Below, in pieces: positions 24,539-44,669 of a DNA stretch of 64,000 nt. The position numbers and the translations under genes are program-made. The DNA lies in the NCBI RefSeq assembly GCF_002443255.2, contig NW_019211456.1:35837795-35901794 (forward strand), written 5' to 3'. This DNA comes from Varroa destructor (lineage: Eukaryota; Arthropoda; Arachnida; Mesostigmata; Varroidae). Position 1 is the stretch's first letter. Each line of letters begins with the position of its first letter. The notes under the pieces were generated by a model. The model saw only the letters and a program-made list of their open reading frames with translations, was not told the origin of the DNA and made no database searches.

Positions 24539-27500
24539 CAAACCGCTTAGCTGTCGATATCGCAGTTCATCGACCCACGTTTGCTCTGCATTCATTTTTA
24601 TCGGGGCCACTACTCGGGAAGAAAGGCGCTTTTGTCGAGAATTCGTACACCATTTGAAGTACCTCACGTCAAGACACAATGTATAATAGCCTGTCAGGAA
24701 GATTTCCAACTAACTTATATTTCACCAGACCCATCGTAATTATGTCGCCTTTACGAGAACTGCTGCTGAAAGTTTTTATATAAGAAATCTAGTCTAAGGT
24801 TATTCGAATATTGCAATTGAAGGTTGATTGATTCAGTTCCGCATCCGCATATCTCGAACACATGTATGAAATATAATATGTAAATGCCCTAGTAACGACT
24901 TATATTGCTCCTTAGCTATATTATCATTCATATACAATCATCTGCGCAAGTATTGTTATCATCGTCTTTGTTGGCATAAACTAACAAACTTTTCTGGCCG
25001 GTGACTCAAAAATCTTCAATGAGTCGTCGGATCTCTGCTGTTGGTGCCTCAAAAAAGGATTGTTACTTATTGCATGTTTCAAGCCAAAACATGTCTCATG
25101 AAAGTGATTAAATGGTATAGTATTATAAATTGTTTTTATGTTTATTTTATCTGTTTCTACGCTGTTAAATAGTGCTATTAGTGACTTAGAGAATACGATT
25201 TTAATCAATTTTTACATTGTAGGGTGTAAAATACCGCTTCCACGAAAGACGTGGAAATGTTTTTCTTAACTTGTAAGCGTATGTTTATTATGCAAATATT
25301 TGTATATTGTACATAGAGTACAAGGGCGATCTCAGTGGATAGTTTTATGTGGCGTATACAAGATTTGAATAGCAAGTCATCGCTTGATTTTGTTTAAAAA
25401 GAAAATTTACTCTGTATAAGCGTAATTTCCATCAAGTATCCAGTTTAAAACTAATATAAGTAGTATTAACATTGCAAAATATGCATCAAAAAATAGATTT
25501 TGATAATACTGAATACAGAAAATCATGTAATCACCTCTATCGTTTCTTACGACGATGATTGATTAGTCAGGAGGTAAATGCTTGAGGTTCTTCATATATA
25601 AAACAACCGAACATTCTAGGTAAGATTGACCGAAACTTACCTCCCACTGATTCGTAAAGCAGTAATCAGTAGTCTGACTTCTTTACGCTACGTTGTATAA
25701 ATTTTACACCTTGTTGTTCAGCACCTTTCCTAGACTCTATAGCAGTAAGATTATTGTCGGATCAAAGTCGACGGTTAAAGTTAAGTACTAGAAATACCAA
25801 ATGTTCATAGCACTTGCTTATAAAGATGGGCATTTTAAGATGTATTGAATCAAAAAGCCGCTTCATTTTTCTTTTCCAGCGAGATGTCGAGTTCTTACAG
25901 ACTGTTTTATCTCGGTATCTAAATGCTATTTAATCCCAGCTATAGTCTTAGCAACCGACTAGTTATTGCGAGTGACCTCGCAAAGTTATACCTGTGACAC
26001 CTGTAGTACCAAAAAATATAGAATGCATAATGATCCTACGTGAGGATGGAAAGCTGTATTCTCGTAGAAAATTAACTGGCTACAACCAAAAATTATAAAA
26101 TGATTTGTATGTTATAACTAGTTAATAGAATTATTGTGGAATTTCTGAAAGCTTCTTCTACTGCTACAAGAAACTCATCTCGTTCTACAGAACAGAAAGC
26201 ATAGTACGTTCAAAGGTCTCTTGTTCATTAACAAAAATCTCATTGTGTAAACTTCCTCTGTAGTTTGTGCTCCGATATTTTATATTAGTTGTGGTATTTT
26301 CTGCTAATTAATGTATCTTTTTTTCTACAATTAAATAGTTGCTTTAATCAGTACTATACAATGTTTTATGATCATTTTCCTTATCTAGGCCGATTTTCTT
26401 CAGTGAACTGGTTTTTACTATAAAAAAGCGAGTAAGTATGGGCTCCGGGAGGGCTTATCGTAGACATAAACTCAACACTAAACCTGCTATTAGCAGTCAT
26501 TTTAATTTTTTGCGTCTTTTTGAACAATTCTTGTAATTAAACGTTATCATATTGCCAATATCGAACCTACGCATCGTCGAAAAACGACTTCTGATTATTG
26601 CTTTTTTCGAGGATTGGTCGTGTTGACCGAACATGGTTGGGATTGGTAAGCAAGAAATTCCGGTAGGTGTCGCATTGAGGAAACGTCTCCAGAAATCGAA
26701 ATTCGCAATCAAATTTGAAAACCGAAGGCGAACCCTCCATAAAATATTAAGTATATTTTTATTAAGAATAGTTTAGCTGCTTTGGTTTTGAATTGCTGTA
26801 AATTTAAAGTAGATTGCAGTACCTCGCTTCGAAAATCTTTTTAATTTACTCTTGTTGATGTTACTTGGAGTTTAATTATGTTAATTGAAGCAAGATTCGT
26901 TTTAAATGCGGTTGACCACCCAAAGAATAATTCCCTCTGCTCGGATTCTTCTACGCAGCAAATTTCTCAGATTTTTCTCACAATTAAGGTTGTTGTTTAA
27001 TAGTTTCAGATGGTTGTTAAATATTCGAAACTCTCAAACAGCTCCTTGCCGTCAAAAAGAAAAGAAGAAGAGCATTGCGCAAAATATCAAAGCAAATTTA
27101 GTGCTTTTTATCTAAGCAATACTTCAGGTGTTTTTAAACCACTTTTAAAGTTTATGCCAGCTACCCAACTACCTGCTCCTTGAAGCCAGTAGTTACTCAT
27201 ATATAGCGCCCCATTTTCCTTTTATTATTATTATTATTATTAGATTTTTTATTTTTTATTTATATTAGAATATTTTAGAATTCTTCTATTTCAGTATATT
27301 CATCAGCGTGTTCTTCATCTCTCATCGAATCAGCATTTTAGTTATACTCTTTTTGTGCTGCGGTAAGTAACACTGATGACTTAAAATGTCACTCAATATT
27401 CATTACGATGTGGGTATCTTTTGGTTGCTCGATGAATACTGATATGGAATATTCTGCACCTGCTGGTTGCATGATGTTCCTTTCTACTCAAGCAACAGAA

Positions 27501-28150
27501 GTTTTCTTTAATACGAGCTGCCTACGTACCAATGCAGACGTGAAAAAAATAGGCCCTCTTCCTGATACGAGTTCTAGATTAGCTGGACATTAATTAAATT
27601 AACGTGCACATTCGTGTACACGAAAAGAGCAGCAAACAACTATCTTTGCTAGGCCGTGCAACCGCCCGTCAGCTATTCTACGACTGGAACGCCTTTAAGA
27701 CCCCTTCTTACCCTGCAATTCCCCTGGGAAAAAGCTGCCTACCATTCGGCTTCTCAGAGTCAGGCGCCTAATAAGTAAGCGACAGGAAACTGTAAACACG
27801 TTATTCAATAATCGTTACGAATGTTCTATACTAAACTGAATTACGTACAATGGATGCTAATATCTATTGTGTATTTCACAACTCCACTCAAATCAATTAA
27901 GGAAAATCTGCTAAAATCCTTTTATATGCCTTGATGTGCCTTGCGCCCGACGGTCAGAGCGTCTGACTAAACGAATAAGCGAACTATTCCTGGCTTTCAT
28001 ATGAGTTCCTTTCAATAACGGTATCATATTGTTGGTATGGTCACGTACGTCTAGTGTTTACTATCCAGCATACCCATGTTTTTGGGTATTGACAAACTGG
28101 TGCAGCCTGTTTGAATTGAGTGTATAGGTTATTGTGTGTTCACATTTCAG
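24539..28150. other. Intergenic DNA between XRCC1 and ALDH4A1
   Basis: The left part should contain the XRCC1 3' UTR and the right part the ALDH4A1 promoter and possibly a non-coding first exon, because a good acceptor (TTTCAG, ending 28150) precedes the first coding exon. Short open frames here show no protein-like pattern. An ATT trinucleotide run lies near 27222-27243. Confidence 0.55.
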
Positions 28151-28171
28151 GACGACCGACTTCCTGTAAAT

Positions 28172-35769
<7,598 letters not shown>

Positions 35770-35831
35770 GCTGATGTCTGCCAGTGGGTGCGTGTCTATT
35801 ATATGAATAGCTTTTCAAAGCAGAAGATTTT

Positions 35832-35837
35832 AATAAA
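35832..35837 (+). promoter_or_regulatory. Poly(A) signal AATAAA of ALDH4A1
   Basis: Lies 62 bases past the ALDH4A1 stop codon, the expected place for a short 3' UTR. Confidence 0.7.
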
Positions 35838-38800
35838 GAGTATTATACCGAGCACTAAATAAGCAGTTGCCAATTCAGATGTATTGGAACGGAAGAGCAG
35901 AGAAACGGGGGAGTGCGAGGTGGAAAAAATACATGTTCATAAATTAGTTGTTTTTGCTAAATATTAAAAGGAATATCTGCTGAATTTAAGATTCATTCCT
36001 AGAGATACAGTGCATAATAACGCCAAGATTATTAGCCTCGTTGTTTTTGAGGCATTTTATTATGGGCTAGGGCATGACAATCCAATATATTATTATAGAG
36101 TACCTGCGTAAGACCATTGTGTGCAAGCAGAGAGTGAATAGGTTAAACCTGCTTATGGATGATTTGTTCGTTGTAAAATCTTAATTCAATTTTTCTTTAT
36201 CTGAAACTATTGAATATTGACTGATTGAATATGAAATACTGAGTCACTGCTGACTACTTTTTATCTATGTTGCGGCGCACGTATGCTTTAATTAGCAGAA
36301 ATAGTAGCCCAATATTATTTGAGATAGTTTACTTTTTGTTTCAAACTACAACTATATTGTTCAGATTGAAAAATTTAGGATATCAAGATCGCTACAACCG
36401 ATCGGAGAGACTGCCCAAACACGGTACTGCAGCATCTGGTGTCTTGTTAAATGGTTAATTGTCATAACGCCAATGAGCTGTATGCGCTTAGGTCCATATA
36501 CATCTGCTCCCCCCCCCCAAAAGAAAGGACGGTTTCTATTAATAGAGGGAACCTAACAATTGTTTTTTGTGCCTTGTTATCAACGGAACTCTTCACTCAC
36601 GCGAAGTCTTTCAGTTATTTAGGAACGCTCCAGACGACGAAATAACGCTCATTGGAGCGTTTGGAATTAAAGCCTTTAAATTGAGAGGTTATAAAGTGCA
36701 TTGATTTGAAGCGCCGTCGTTTAAAGTTCGTAGCTGATAGATGCGGTGTAGTAAGAAGCACCTATGGACTCCAATCAGAGAAAATCCTAATCGTCGATTC
36801 CAACCCCAACTACTAAATCCCCGCGGGGAACAATCAGATCCTTATAGAGCAGCATGTCTTGCTCCTCCCAAGGTTTTCGGCTTAATTTTCTTCGAATGAC
36901 CATGCAAACTGACACTTGAACCTTGAAATTAATTTGGATACTTCCTCAAGGAACGATCTTTTTAATATATCGTATTTATCTTTGTCGCTACTGACCAAAA
37001 TAATGAAAGTGATACAGATATCAATACACAGATATATATTCTTAAAACGGCACTGGCAAATATCTTTTGTAGGGAAAGAGAAAACCTGAATAGACCAACA
37101 CTCTGTATTGTTATACTCATATACCCAACAGCAATATATAGATACCTACTAGGTAATAAATATTGTGAAATAATAATAATAATATTTTCCTGATACAACC
37201 ACCGAAATATCGAAACATGGAATCGAATGACTGTGTTCAGTGTTCGTGAAATTTCCTGTTATCTATTCGATGTAAGTTCCTATATTTGTAAGGGAGTATG
37301 CTTCATTGTATCCGGAACGAGGCTGCTATATAAATAAAACTGATATTGAATGTCGTTGATGACACTATCGCTTACTTATTCTAAATATAATGATAATTTT
37401 TTTATCTATGGGTTAAATAGCCTATATAAAATGGATTCTCTAATCTTTATTAGCTTTAGCGTAGGATGAGCCGCGTTTCGGTGCAATAATTTATGGCACG
37501 TAATTGGTCATACGGACGTCGACGAATATATGCAGGGAAGCTGCGCTATTAAAAAACAAATGGCGTTTTTACAAGAACTTCAAAGCGTTTTGTAATTGCC
37601 TACGTGTAAATTGTGTCTGTTATTATGCCTGTAAGCGCCGACAACACTAGAGAAATTCAAGGTGCCTATATGTGCAATTTATCGCTGTCCTCATGTAGTC
37701 ACTAGCGCGGTTTTAATATGTCCTATCTTATTATGTGAATGTACACGACGCCGTAATCGAGGCAACCATTGTTGCCGAAAGAAGCCTATTCATCAGTTCA
37801 GACTTTTCATATTTTCGTTTTTCTAATAAGGGTTAATGCACACTTGGTATGAGATACGTTACCACGTCCTATCGTAAACGTTGCTGAAGACATTTATGTC
37901 AAGCGCTTCAATTTTCAAGTCTAAGGAAAAATTCACTTGTATTCATCGAATATACAAATCTTGTAGTCGTATGCGCTATTTTTATATGAGGTAAAAAGCC
38001 AGAAAAGTCGACCCTGCTTTTTTACTACTACTACTACAGAAAACGTCTGAGTGATCAGATCGTGGCCAGCCAGGACCTTTATACGTCACGGAAAATCAAT
38101 ATAGAAGATACGTCCAAAATCAAAACGATTTACACAGTCTTTGAAAGAGATCATTTCCATTTTGGTAACTGTCATGGTTATTAAATGTGAGAGAAATCAC
38201 GGTCGTTGCAGTCTGTAATGAGTCAAAATTATGTTATAGAGAACACTGACTTTGCTCGTATAAAACAATATTTATATAGCATACAGGCGACGAACGGGGA
38301 GAAGATCATTGATAGGTATGTTAGAAGAAACGTCGCAAGTACGTCGCACTCATAACAAAAGTGAACCAGTTTGTAGCAGTCGTTCGTTATTCGTTGTAGC
38401 AGTCGTGTATAATTAATTCTTCATTCCAAGAACACTGCGACAAGTTACTAGAAGAAAAAATAATATTAAGAACTGACGGAAAGTTGAAGAGGAAGTTTCG
38501 CCCATTCGACACCCTGGCCTTTCGAAAAGAGTACGGGTCGCCGACAACCTACGTTCAGGTATATTACATAGACTCTACTGTTTGAATCTTGAAGTTTTGT
38601 ATAGTCAAACGATTAGTTCACCTAAGGGGCGATACGTTTCAGAAAAAAAAAACCAAGGACAGTAAGGCTATTGCTCCACTTACCTAATGTTAGCTTATAT
38701 TATAATAATATAATGCTGGAAGGTTTGTGGCTCTCTCAAATCTTGACTCTTAAATCTGCATAGCTTCCCATATCTACTCAACTTTAACTCAAACTCAAGC

Positions 38801-40500
38801 AAAAACATTTTGTTTTATATGTCCCTGACTTCGAAAAATCAGTGAGTAATCCCTAAAAAAGCAGACAATTAGAAAAGGTTATTTTTAGTATAAAAATCGT
38901 TTTTAAATACATCTTATGTGATACACAAATGAGAAATTGCAGTTTTATTATATAGGATCCCGGTAATGCAAAAGTTCTGTGCTGTTGCATGCCCCAAAGG
39001 CTGTTTTCTTTTGAGGCGTAACTGTAGCTAACTGCTATAAGAATTCGATAATTTCTAAGATGGTAAACAAGGATCATGGAATGATGATGGAAGGATTTTG
39101 CCCAGAAAGAGTCTGGTAACGTCCTTAGCTCTATCGCATCACGATTACAACTTTTTACAGTTTAGAATTAGCCATATTTAGCTGTTTTTTGTAAAAGATG
39201 TCCCGTCTTATTTACATTATATATAGCGTAGACCAGCCTGGCCGACCTAATTCAATACAAATAACTATTCTTAATACTGCTCCTGAAATAGCAGATCAAA
39301 TGCTAAAAATTAAATCAATCCTTATGATTGCAAGAAAATATATGCCGTCTTATATAAATATATAAATTTACCATTCTGAAGATTTAAAAATATATTTTTG
39401 TCTTGAAAATTGAGTTAACTTAAAACTTGACGCAGCTCTCAAGGTGGTCTTATAGCTCAATGTTGTGACCTGGTATAAAAACATTTGACGTTTGTTTTCG
39501 AACATTTAAATCTAGTCTATGTTTTTTTTTATATTCTAGTGATGGTTGACAAAAAGAGCTCGCCCATTTTTTAATAAAAAGGAAATTACATAAAGTTTCA
39601 GGTTCATGTGAGAAGCAAAAAGTGCTAAAAAAACAAATTATTTTCCAACTCTGCCATGTTGAAAATCTTTATATCTAACATCGCGTTGATCATGGTCTAA
39701 GCATTCATAATATTCTCGTATGTAAAGAACGTTTCAGAAGAAGGCATTCGGACTTTTCGACGAAGGATAAGGATCATGAACACTTTACCATCTTTGCTTC
39801 TGAGCACTGCTCACAACTTGAGAAGACTGCAAAATTCCGCACTTTACATACTGGGAAAAAGCTTTAATGCAATGCACTGCTAGCAGTTCATAAAGGTACA
39901 TACTCTTTGTTGCAATTGGATAACATCGTCACTAAGCTGTAAAGTATCGCCAGAATGCAGCACCTTCATTTCCGCAGCAACTTTCTTTAAACATTTATAA
40001 CCACATTTCCGCTTGATTGCAAAGTCACCGTGAATATTTGTATCGCCTGTGGTTCTTCTCACATGACGGCTGATAATAGAGTAAATTTTGTGTTTGGGTT
40101 AATTTACCTAGGCTAAATAATGAACAGTAGCATGTCGAGATTCCATCAATCATTTTCGCCCCTAGAGCTGGCAGACGCCTACATACTTGGCTTGCCACTT
40201 ACCTTAAAGGGTATCTTGTAGTATTCCACTGTAACCAGTTGCCGTTTCTATGTAAGGCTGAATTGTACCCAATGTACATAACATACGTACTTTCATTTAT
40301 AATAAATTAGTTGCCTCAATTAAGTGACCCTGTCCACGTCCCTTTATTACTACCCCTAACATTAGAATTACCCGCAGGGATTTTCCTAGAGATGAACCTA
40401 GCCGGCCACTCTCAGCCCACAATTACACAGACTCACCTGTTTGGAACTTGTTTCGTCTTTACTATCCTAGGTATTGTATTATTTACATAGTATCTACATG
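35838..40500. other. Intergenic DNA downstream of ALDH4A1
   Basis: No coding exon recognised on either strand. Contains a run of 10 C at 36509-36518 and a small inverted repeat (AACGCTCCA / TGGAGCGTT) around 36623-36660. Otherwise AT-rich DNA without obvious structure. Confidence 0.6.
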
Positions 40501-40539
40501 TGTAATGGACTGCATTGCGATGTGTAGATCTGGTCCCAT

Positions 40540-40900
40540 CTCATGGAGAACTGTTGTCGTTTGATCCAGTGATGGCAGAGGGTCGAGTGGCGCCATCTAG
40601 TCGATGGCCCTGCAGTGACCGAAAACCTTCGGCGGGGATCTTCAGTTCGTTTTGACTCGTAGTAGTTAGAGGGTTCGGCCGGCACAGCAGCAGCTTTACT
40701 GATTGTAGGGAACACGCGCGCGCGGTCCAGCACACCTGTTCGCCCATCCGTACGCTGTTACCAGTGCGGACCGCTGTTGCTGCTGCTGCCGCAACAGCAG
40801 TCAATGCATTTGGTCACCACTGTGAAGCCTCGGTCGCTATCGCGGTGAGCGAAAAGAGCCGCATAACTGGTATTCGTCAAGTTTAGTCAAGTCAGTTTGC
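40540..40900. promoter_or_regulatory. CG-richer, CpG-containing segment, possible promoter
   Basis: This stretch is clearly richer in G+C and CpG than its surroundings (for example CGCGCGCG near 40720, and CTGCTG repeats). An arthropod-type initiator (TCAGTTT) sits near 40889. It lies about 2.6 kb before the only candidate coding exon of the right-hand part, so it may be that gene's promoter on the plus strand. Direction and use are not shown by sequence. Confidence 0.35.
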
Positions 40901-43509
40901 ACTCAAGGATTTGTGGCATAGGCGCCAAACGAAGTTCCTAGGATACGCGTTAACGAACATTGCGATTAGGTATTGTTAACATACCATTGGCAATAAAAGC
41001 AACGATTCGAATATCGACGTATACGCAAGCAGCGTCTAAAAAAGAGTTCAACGCTGTAACAAATTTTGATGATTGAGCAAGCACAAATAACGCACTGGCA
41101 ACTATCCAAAAAAATGTCTATCTAGTCACTAATTGTTAGGCAGCAACAATACAGTGACACGATGGCTATTTAATCAATTTACGTCGTCGGTAACAGCTAA
41201 ATGGAAATATCGTAAGAACCATTTTCTAAATGTGTGTAGTTACAATAACTAGGAGAAGTTTGAGGAAGCTGCCGTTCAGTATCTATCAACATTAACCTAT
41301 TTCTTAACAAGTTATTCAAGCAACGTTCAACGTATTCAAGCGAACGAACTTTTAGATTAACTCAAGCTGTTTTATCAACTGTGATGTGATCAACTGGACT
41401 TCAAAGAAACGAGAGGAGACATCAAGTTGCAGCAAATACGGCTTTTATATAGAAAATCAGCATCTTTACCAGTTAAAGCGAATCAGATCCCACAGCGAAC
41501 ATACGTATAGCACACAGCTGTCCGCTTATTTGCAACGTCTACTTTCGAGGACTAAAGCGACACGAGAGCAAAAACGTCTTTTGTGTACGTTTGATTCCCG
41601 ACTCGTGTTCGGCCTCATCGAGAACCCCAGCCGGGGGCAGCAGTAGACGAAAGAAGGAGCAAAGTCTTATTTACTCTGTTCCATTGCATGACAACGATAA
41701 CTTTGCAGTATTATCGTCGTCATCGATATTCATTACTATTGTTCTTATTGCAACTAAATACCTATCGATAGAAGATTTGTGTTGTGCTAACCCCGACGGA
41801 TAAATGATTGTGATGATCGTCAAACCGGAAGTGGGAGACGTTGAACTCTTCTACTGTGATGCTTGTGCTGTGCGACTGGCGTCTATGTTATATGACTCTG
41901 CTTCGACCGCATTTTATGAATATAGGTTATAAATTGATCAATTGAGGCCTTTTATTTAGCAAGCAACAACGACTTAGCTGACATTTTCGCAGGCATTGTC
42001 GGCGTAGCGCTGTCTTTCTTTATTCCTAACTTAAATTGTGAATGTGAATGCACATTTAACTTTGCATCTGTGTCTGCAAGAGCTTTTTGGTCAATCTTGC
42101 TGGACGCAACAACTGCGACTTGTGAACTTCAAGGATTCGTCAATCTACTATACGTATCTCTTGAGTTAAACTTGAGTTCTTGTTGAATGCCTTCATCCAA
42201 GCAAGTACAAAAGCAGGAGAACACCAGTCCACTGACGACGAGCGTACGTCGAAGATTATACGACGACTGAATGTGACACAAACAAATCGAAATCTGCCGT
42301 GCACCCAATTGCAATCACCCAGCACCTCTGCAGAACGAAAACGACGATGAGGATGATGAAGAGGGCTAAGGCTTCGCCGAGTCGTCTTGCAGACGAGGAT
42401 CTTTAATCCAAGAAAATGTTTTTACTGGCTATCATTACGCACAACAAAATATCAATGCTTATTAACAAAAACACAGGCACACAATGAACTTGAGGAGCAA
42501 AAAGAATATATATACATTGCAGCTGCTGGACTTCAATGACGACGCAGTATACTAGTCCAAACCAACAATAACTTCAATACCAGGCATATGATCGACTTCC
42601 ATCATCCGTTACATGATATAAAGGGAAAATGTAAATTCCATTAGCACTTTTTTTGGTGAATCATGCGATTGGATAACGCCTGACACGAGCAACAGCAACC
42701 TCTACAGATGTTCACAGTAGCAGACCCGTTGGCCACGGGAACTATTGTAAGAATCTACATCCAGTAGTTGTCCACACGAAACATTAAACACGAGGTTCAT
42801 CTCAGACGCCAATTTACATTGTGCCGTTATAATCACAACCGTTGCTGCTATAACGCCGAATTCGAGCTCTCTAGTTCACATCGAGGCTTCGGGGTCATCG
42901 GCGTTTTAAGTGAAGCCAAACAACAGCGAGTGAATAAGATAAGCCGCTACCAGCAAAGAAAAGCTACTCTTACGTCTTTTCTTTTGAGCCTTTCTCGATA
43001 AGTGAACAGAGTTCTCGGCATGCGCTGTGTTCCCAGTAGGCCTGGGAGCAGCTGATCACGGGAAGAAAGTGCCCTCCCGTGCGACTCCGCATGTTACTCT
43101 TTCGTTGCTGCCCATTGTTTAAAAATACGCGCCACAACCGACAACCACGCTACAGCCGCTTTACCCCAGCATACATCGAGCGAAAGCAGAGAAACAGTGA
43201 GAAAAAATGTTCTAGCACTCCAGACGCAGATAGAATACAACTACACAACTTACGCTGTACAAATTTCGTCGTCCGCGGACACCGCTTCAAAATACAGCTT
43301 CTACTACCAATGATAGTAGAGGTTTTTCTTACATCCAGAAGAGATCCTTGCTCTAAATGAAGACAAGTTAGCTCGATGCCATCAATGCAAGAATAGTTGC
43401 ACTTTATGTTTGCCTTCCGAAGTCGATCTAGCTAGGCTTTGGACGCGGCGCACAGAACCAAGCACTACAAGTAGAAGCCTGAAAGCGAAAAGGCTGGGGT
43501 CTTGTCCCG
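40901..43509 (+). other. Possible long 5' leader of the gene starting at 43510
   Basis: Base composition is less AT-rich than typical intergenic DNA here, and many short plus-strand open frames start and stop (for example 41386-41646, 42768-43001, 43079-43360). None looks like a known protein. A long leader with many upstream AUGs is one explanation; spliced leader exons or unrelated DNA are others. Confidence 0.25.
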
Positions 43510-43740
43510 ATGAAGCTCAGTGTCGCCACCTACCGAGCGAGCACGGAACGTCTGACGTCTCTACGGCAGAACACATACGGCACCGGGAACCCGCTCGCGC
43601 CGACGCTCAACTCGAGTTCGTTAGAGAACCGTCGAGGAAGTTCGCTTGACTCAGGAGCTGCCTTAATTTTGGACAGCTTTCGTGAACTGCAAGAAGGTGG
43701 TACTAGAGACACACCGACTACCAGCATCTCGCTGCCAAAG
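43510..43740 (+). CDS. Candidate first coding exon of an unrecognised gene (partial)
   Basis: An open frame starts at ATG 43510 (in-frame stop at 43480-43482) and runs 77 codons to a potential donor (CCAAAG|GTATAAG). The peptide is Ser/Thr/Arg/Leu-rich, with a stretch NSSSLENRRGSSLDSGAAL followed by an amphipathic-looking ILDSFRELQ. Such a composition suits an unstructured N-terminus of a regulatory protein. I do not recognise the family and see no second exon downstream in the window, so any intron would be very long. It could equally be a chance open frame: the donor is not ideal and the Kozak context has C at -3. Confidence 0.3.
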
Positions 43741-43814
43741 GTATAAGCTGCATCCAGGTGTCTATTTATTACAGCATTATACGTGGCCCTTAAACGTTCT
43801 GAGCCACCTTCTAG

Positions 43815-43829
43815 TATATATATATATAT
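43815..43829. repeat. Short (TA)n repeat
   Basis: Alternating TA run about 75 bp past the candidate donor at 43740, followed by more TA-rich sequence to about 43855. Confidence 0.75.
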
Positions 43830-44642
43830 TTAGTATATAACTTGTAATATATATAATTTACCGTTTATATAAATGTTTCCAAAAAGAAAAATCTCTTAAA
43901 TACTAGAATGATTCTGTGTGGAAGTCACATTTTCAGGTTATGTATACAATGTCACTCATACCATATTCTCGAAAATACTAAACAGGTCTATGTTCGGGTT
44001 TCAAATAATTGTCCATTTCACGATTCATCGTACCCGATAACATTATATTAAGAAAAAAGTGTGACAGATCTCTTCTTTTGACACTTTCGTCAGGGATAAA
44101 ATAATGGTTAAGAAAAAAAACGGATCATTGAGGCCACTTCTGCAGCACTAGAGTATTTTTAGAGAGCTGAATCTTACAATGTTAATAGGTCTCGTTACAG
44201 ATGTCTTGGTTTATTACAGTTATTTAGCAAAGAGCATAGAAGTGCTCATGTAAACAATCGTCTTGCTCGTCGAAATGCCTAAAAAGAAAATGAATTTTTT
44301 ATGATATTGTGGTTCTCTTTCTTGGTTTCTATTTTTTTCTTTTTGATAAAAGTTGTTAAGTTTAGCCTGCTAACCTAACAAAGGTGCCTACACTGAACTG
44401 ACGTTCAACCAGAGATATCATTGCTGTGTGAGTGATCAGCGACCGTCCATGCCTCATAGTAGCGGATTGACTACTTGAAATTACTAAGGCTCTCTTTATG
44501 TAAACTATGACGAATGAAGTTAGAGATAAGGGCATTTATATAGCCATTAGGCTTCATCTGGCTGATTTATTTGAAGTTGAAAGTTGCTGCTCACTAGGTT
44601 TCCATGCCGGCCGACTTTTTACTAGTTTGGCAGGATCTATCC

Positions 44643-44669
44643 TATATATATATATATATATATATATAT
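44643..44669. repeat. (TA)n microsatellite
   Basis: About 27 bp of alternating T/A. It directly follows GGATCTATCC, which loosely resembles a tRNA B box, but no convincing SINE head precedes it. Confidence 0.88.

Noticed and set aside
27945..28015. tRNA-Leu/Ser-like D-arm wording (GGTCAGAGCGTCTGACTAAA)
   Set aside because: No B box, no acceptor stem and no T arm could be paired, so it is not called as a tRNA.
44575..44669. Third SINE-like copy ending in a TA repeat
   Set aside because: Only the GGATCTATCC plus TA-tail arrangement matches; the tRNA-like head shared by copies A and B is absent.
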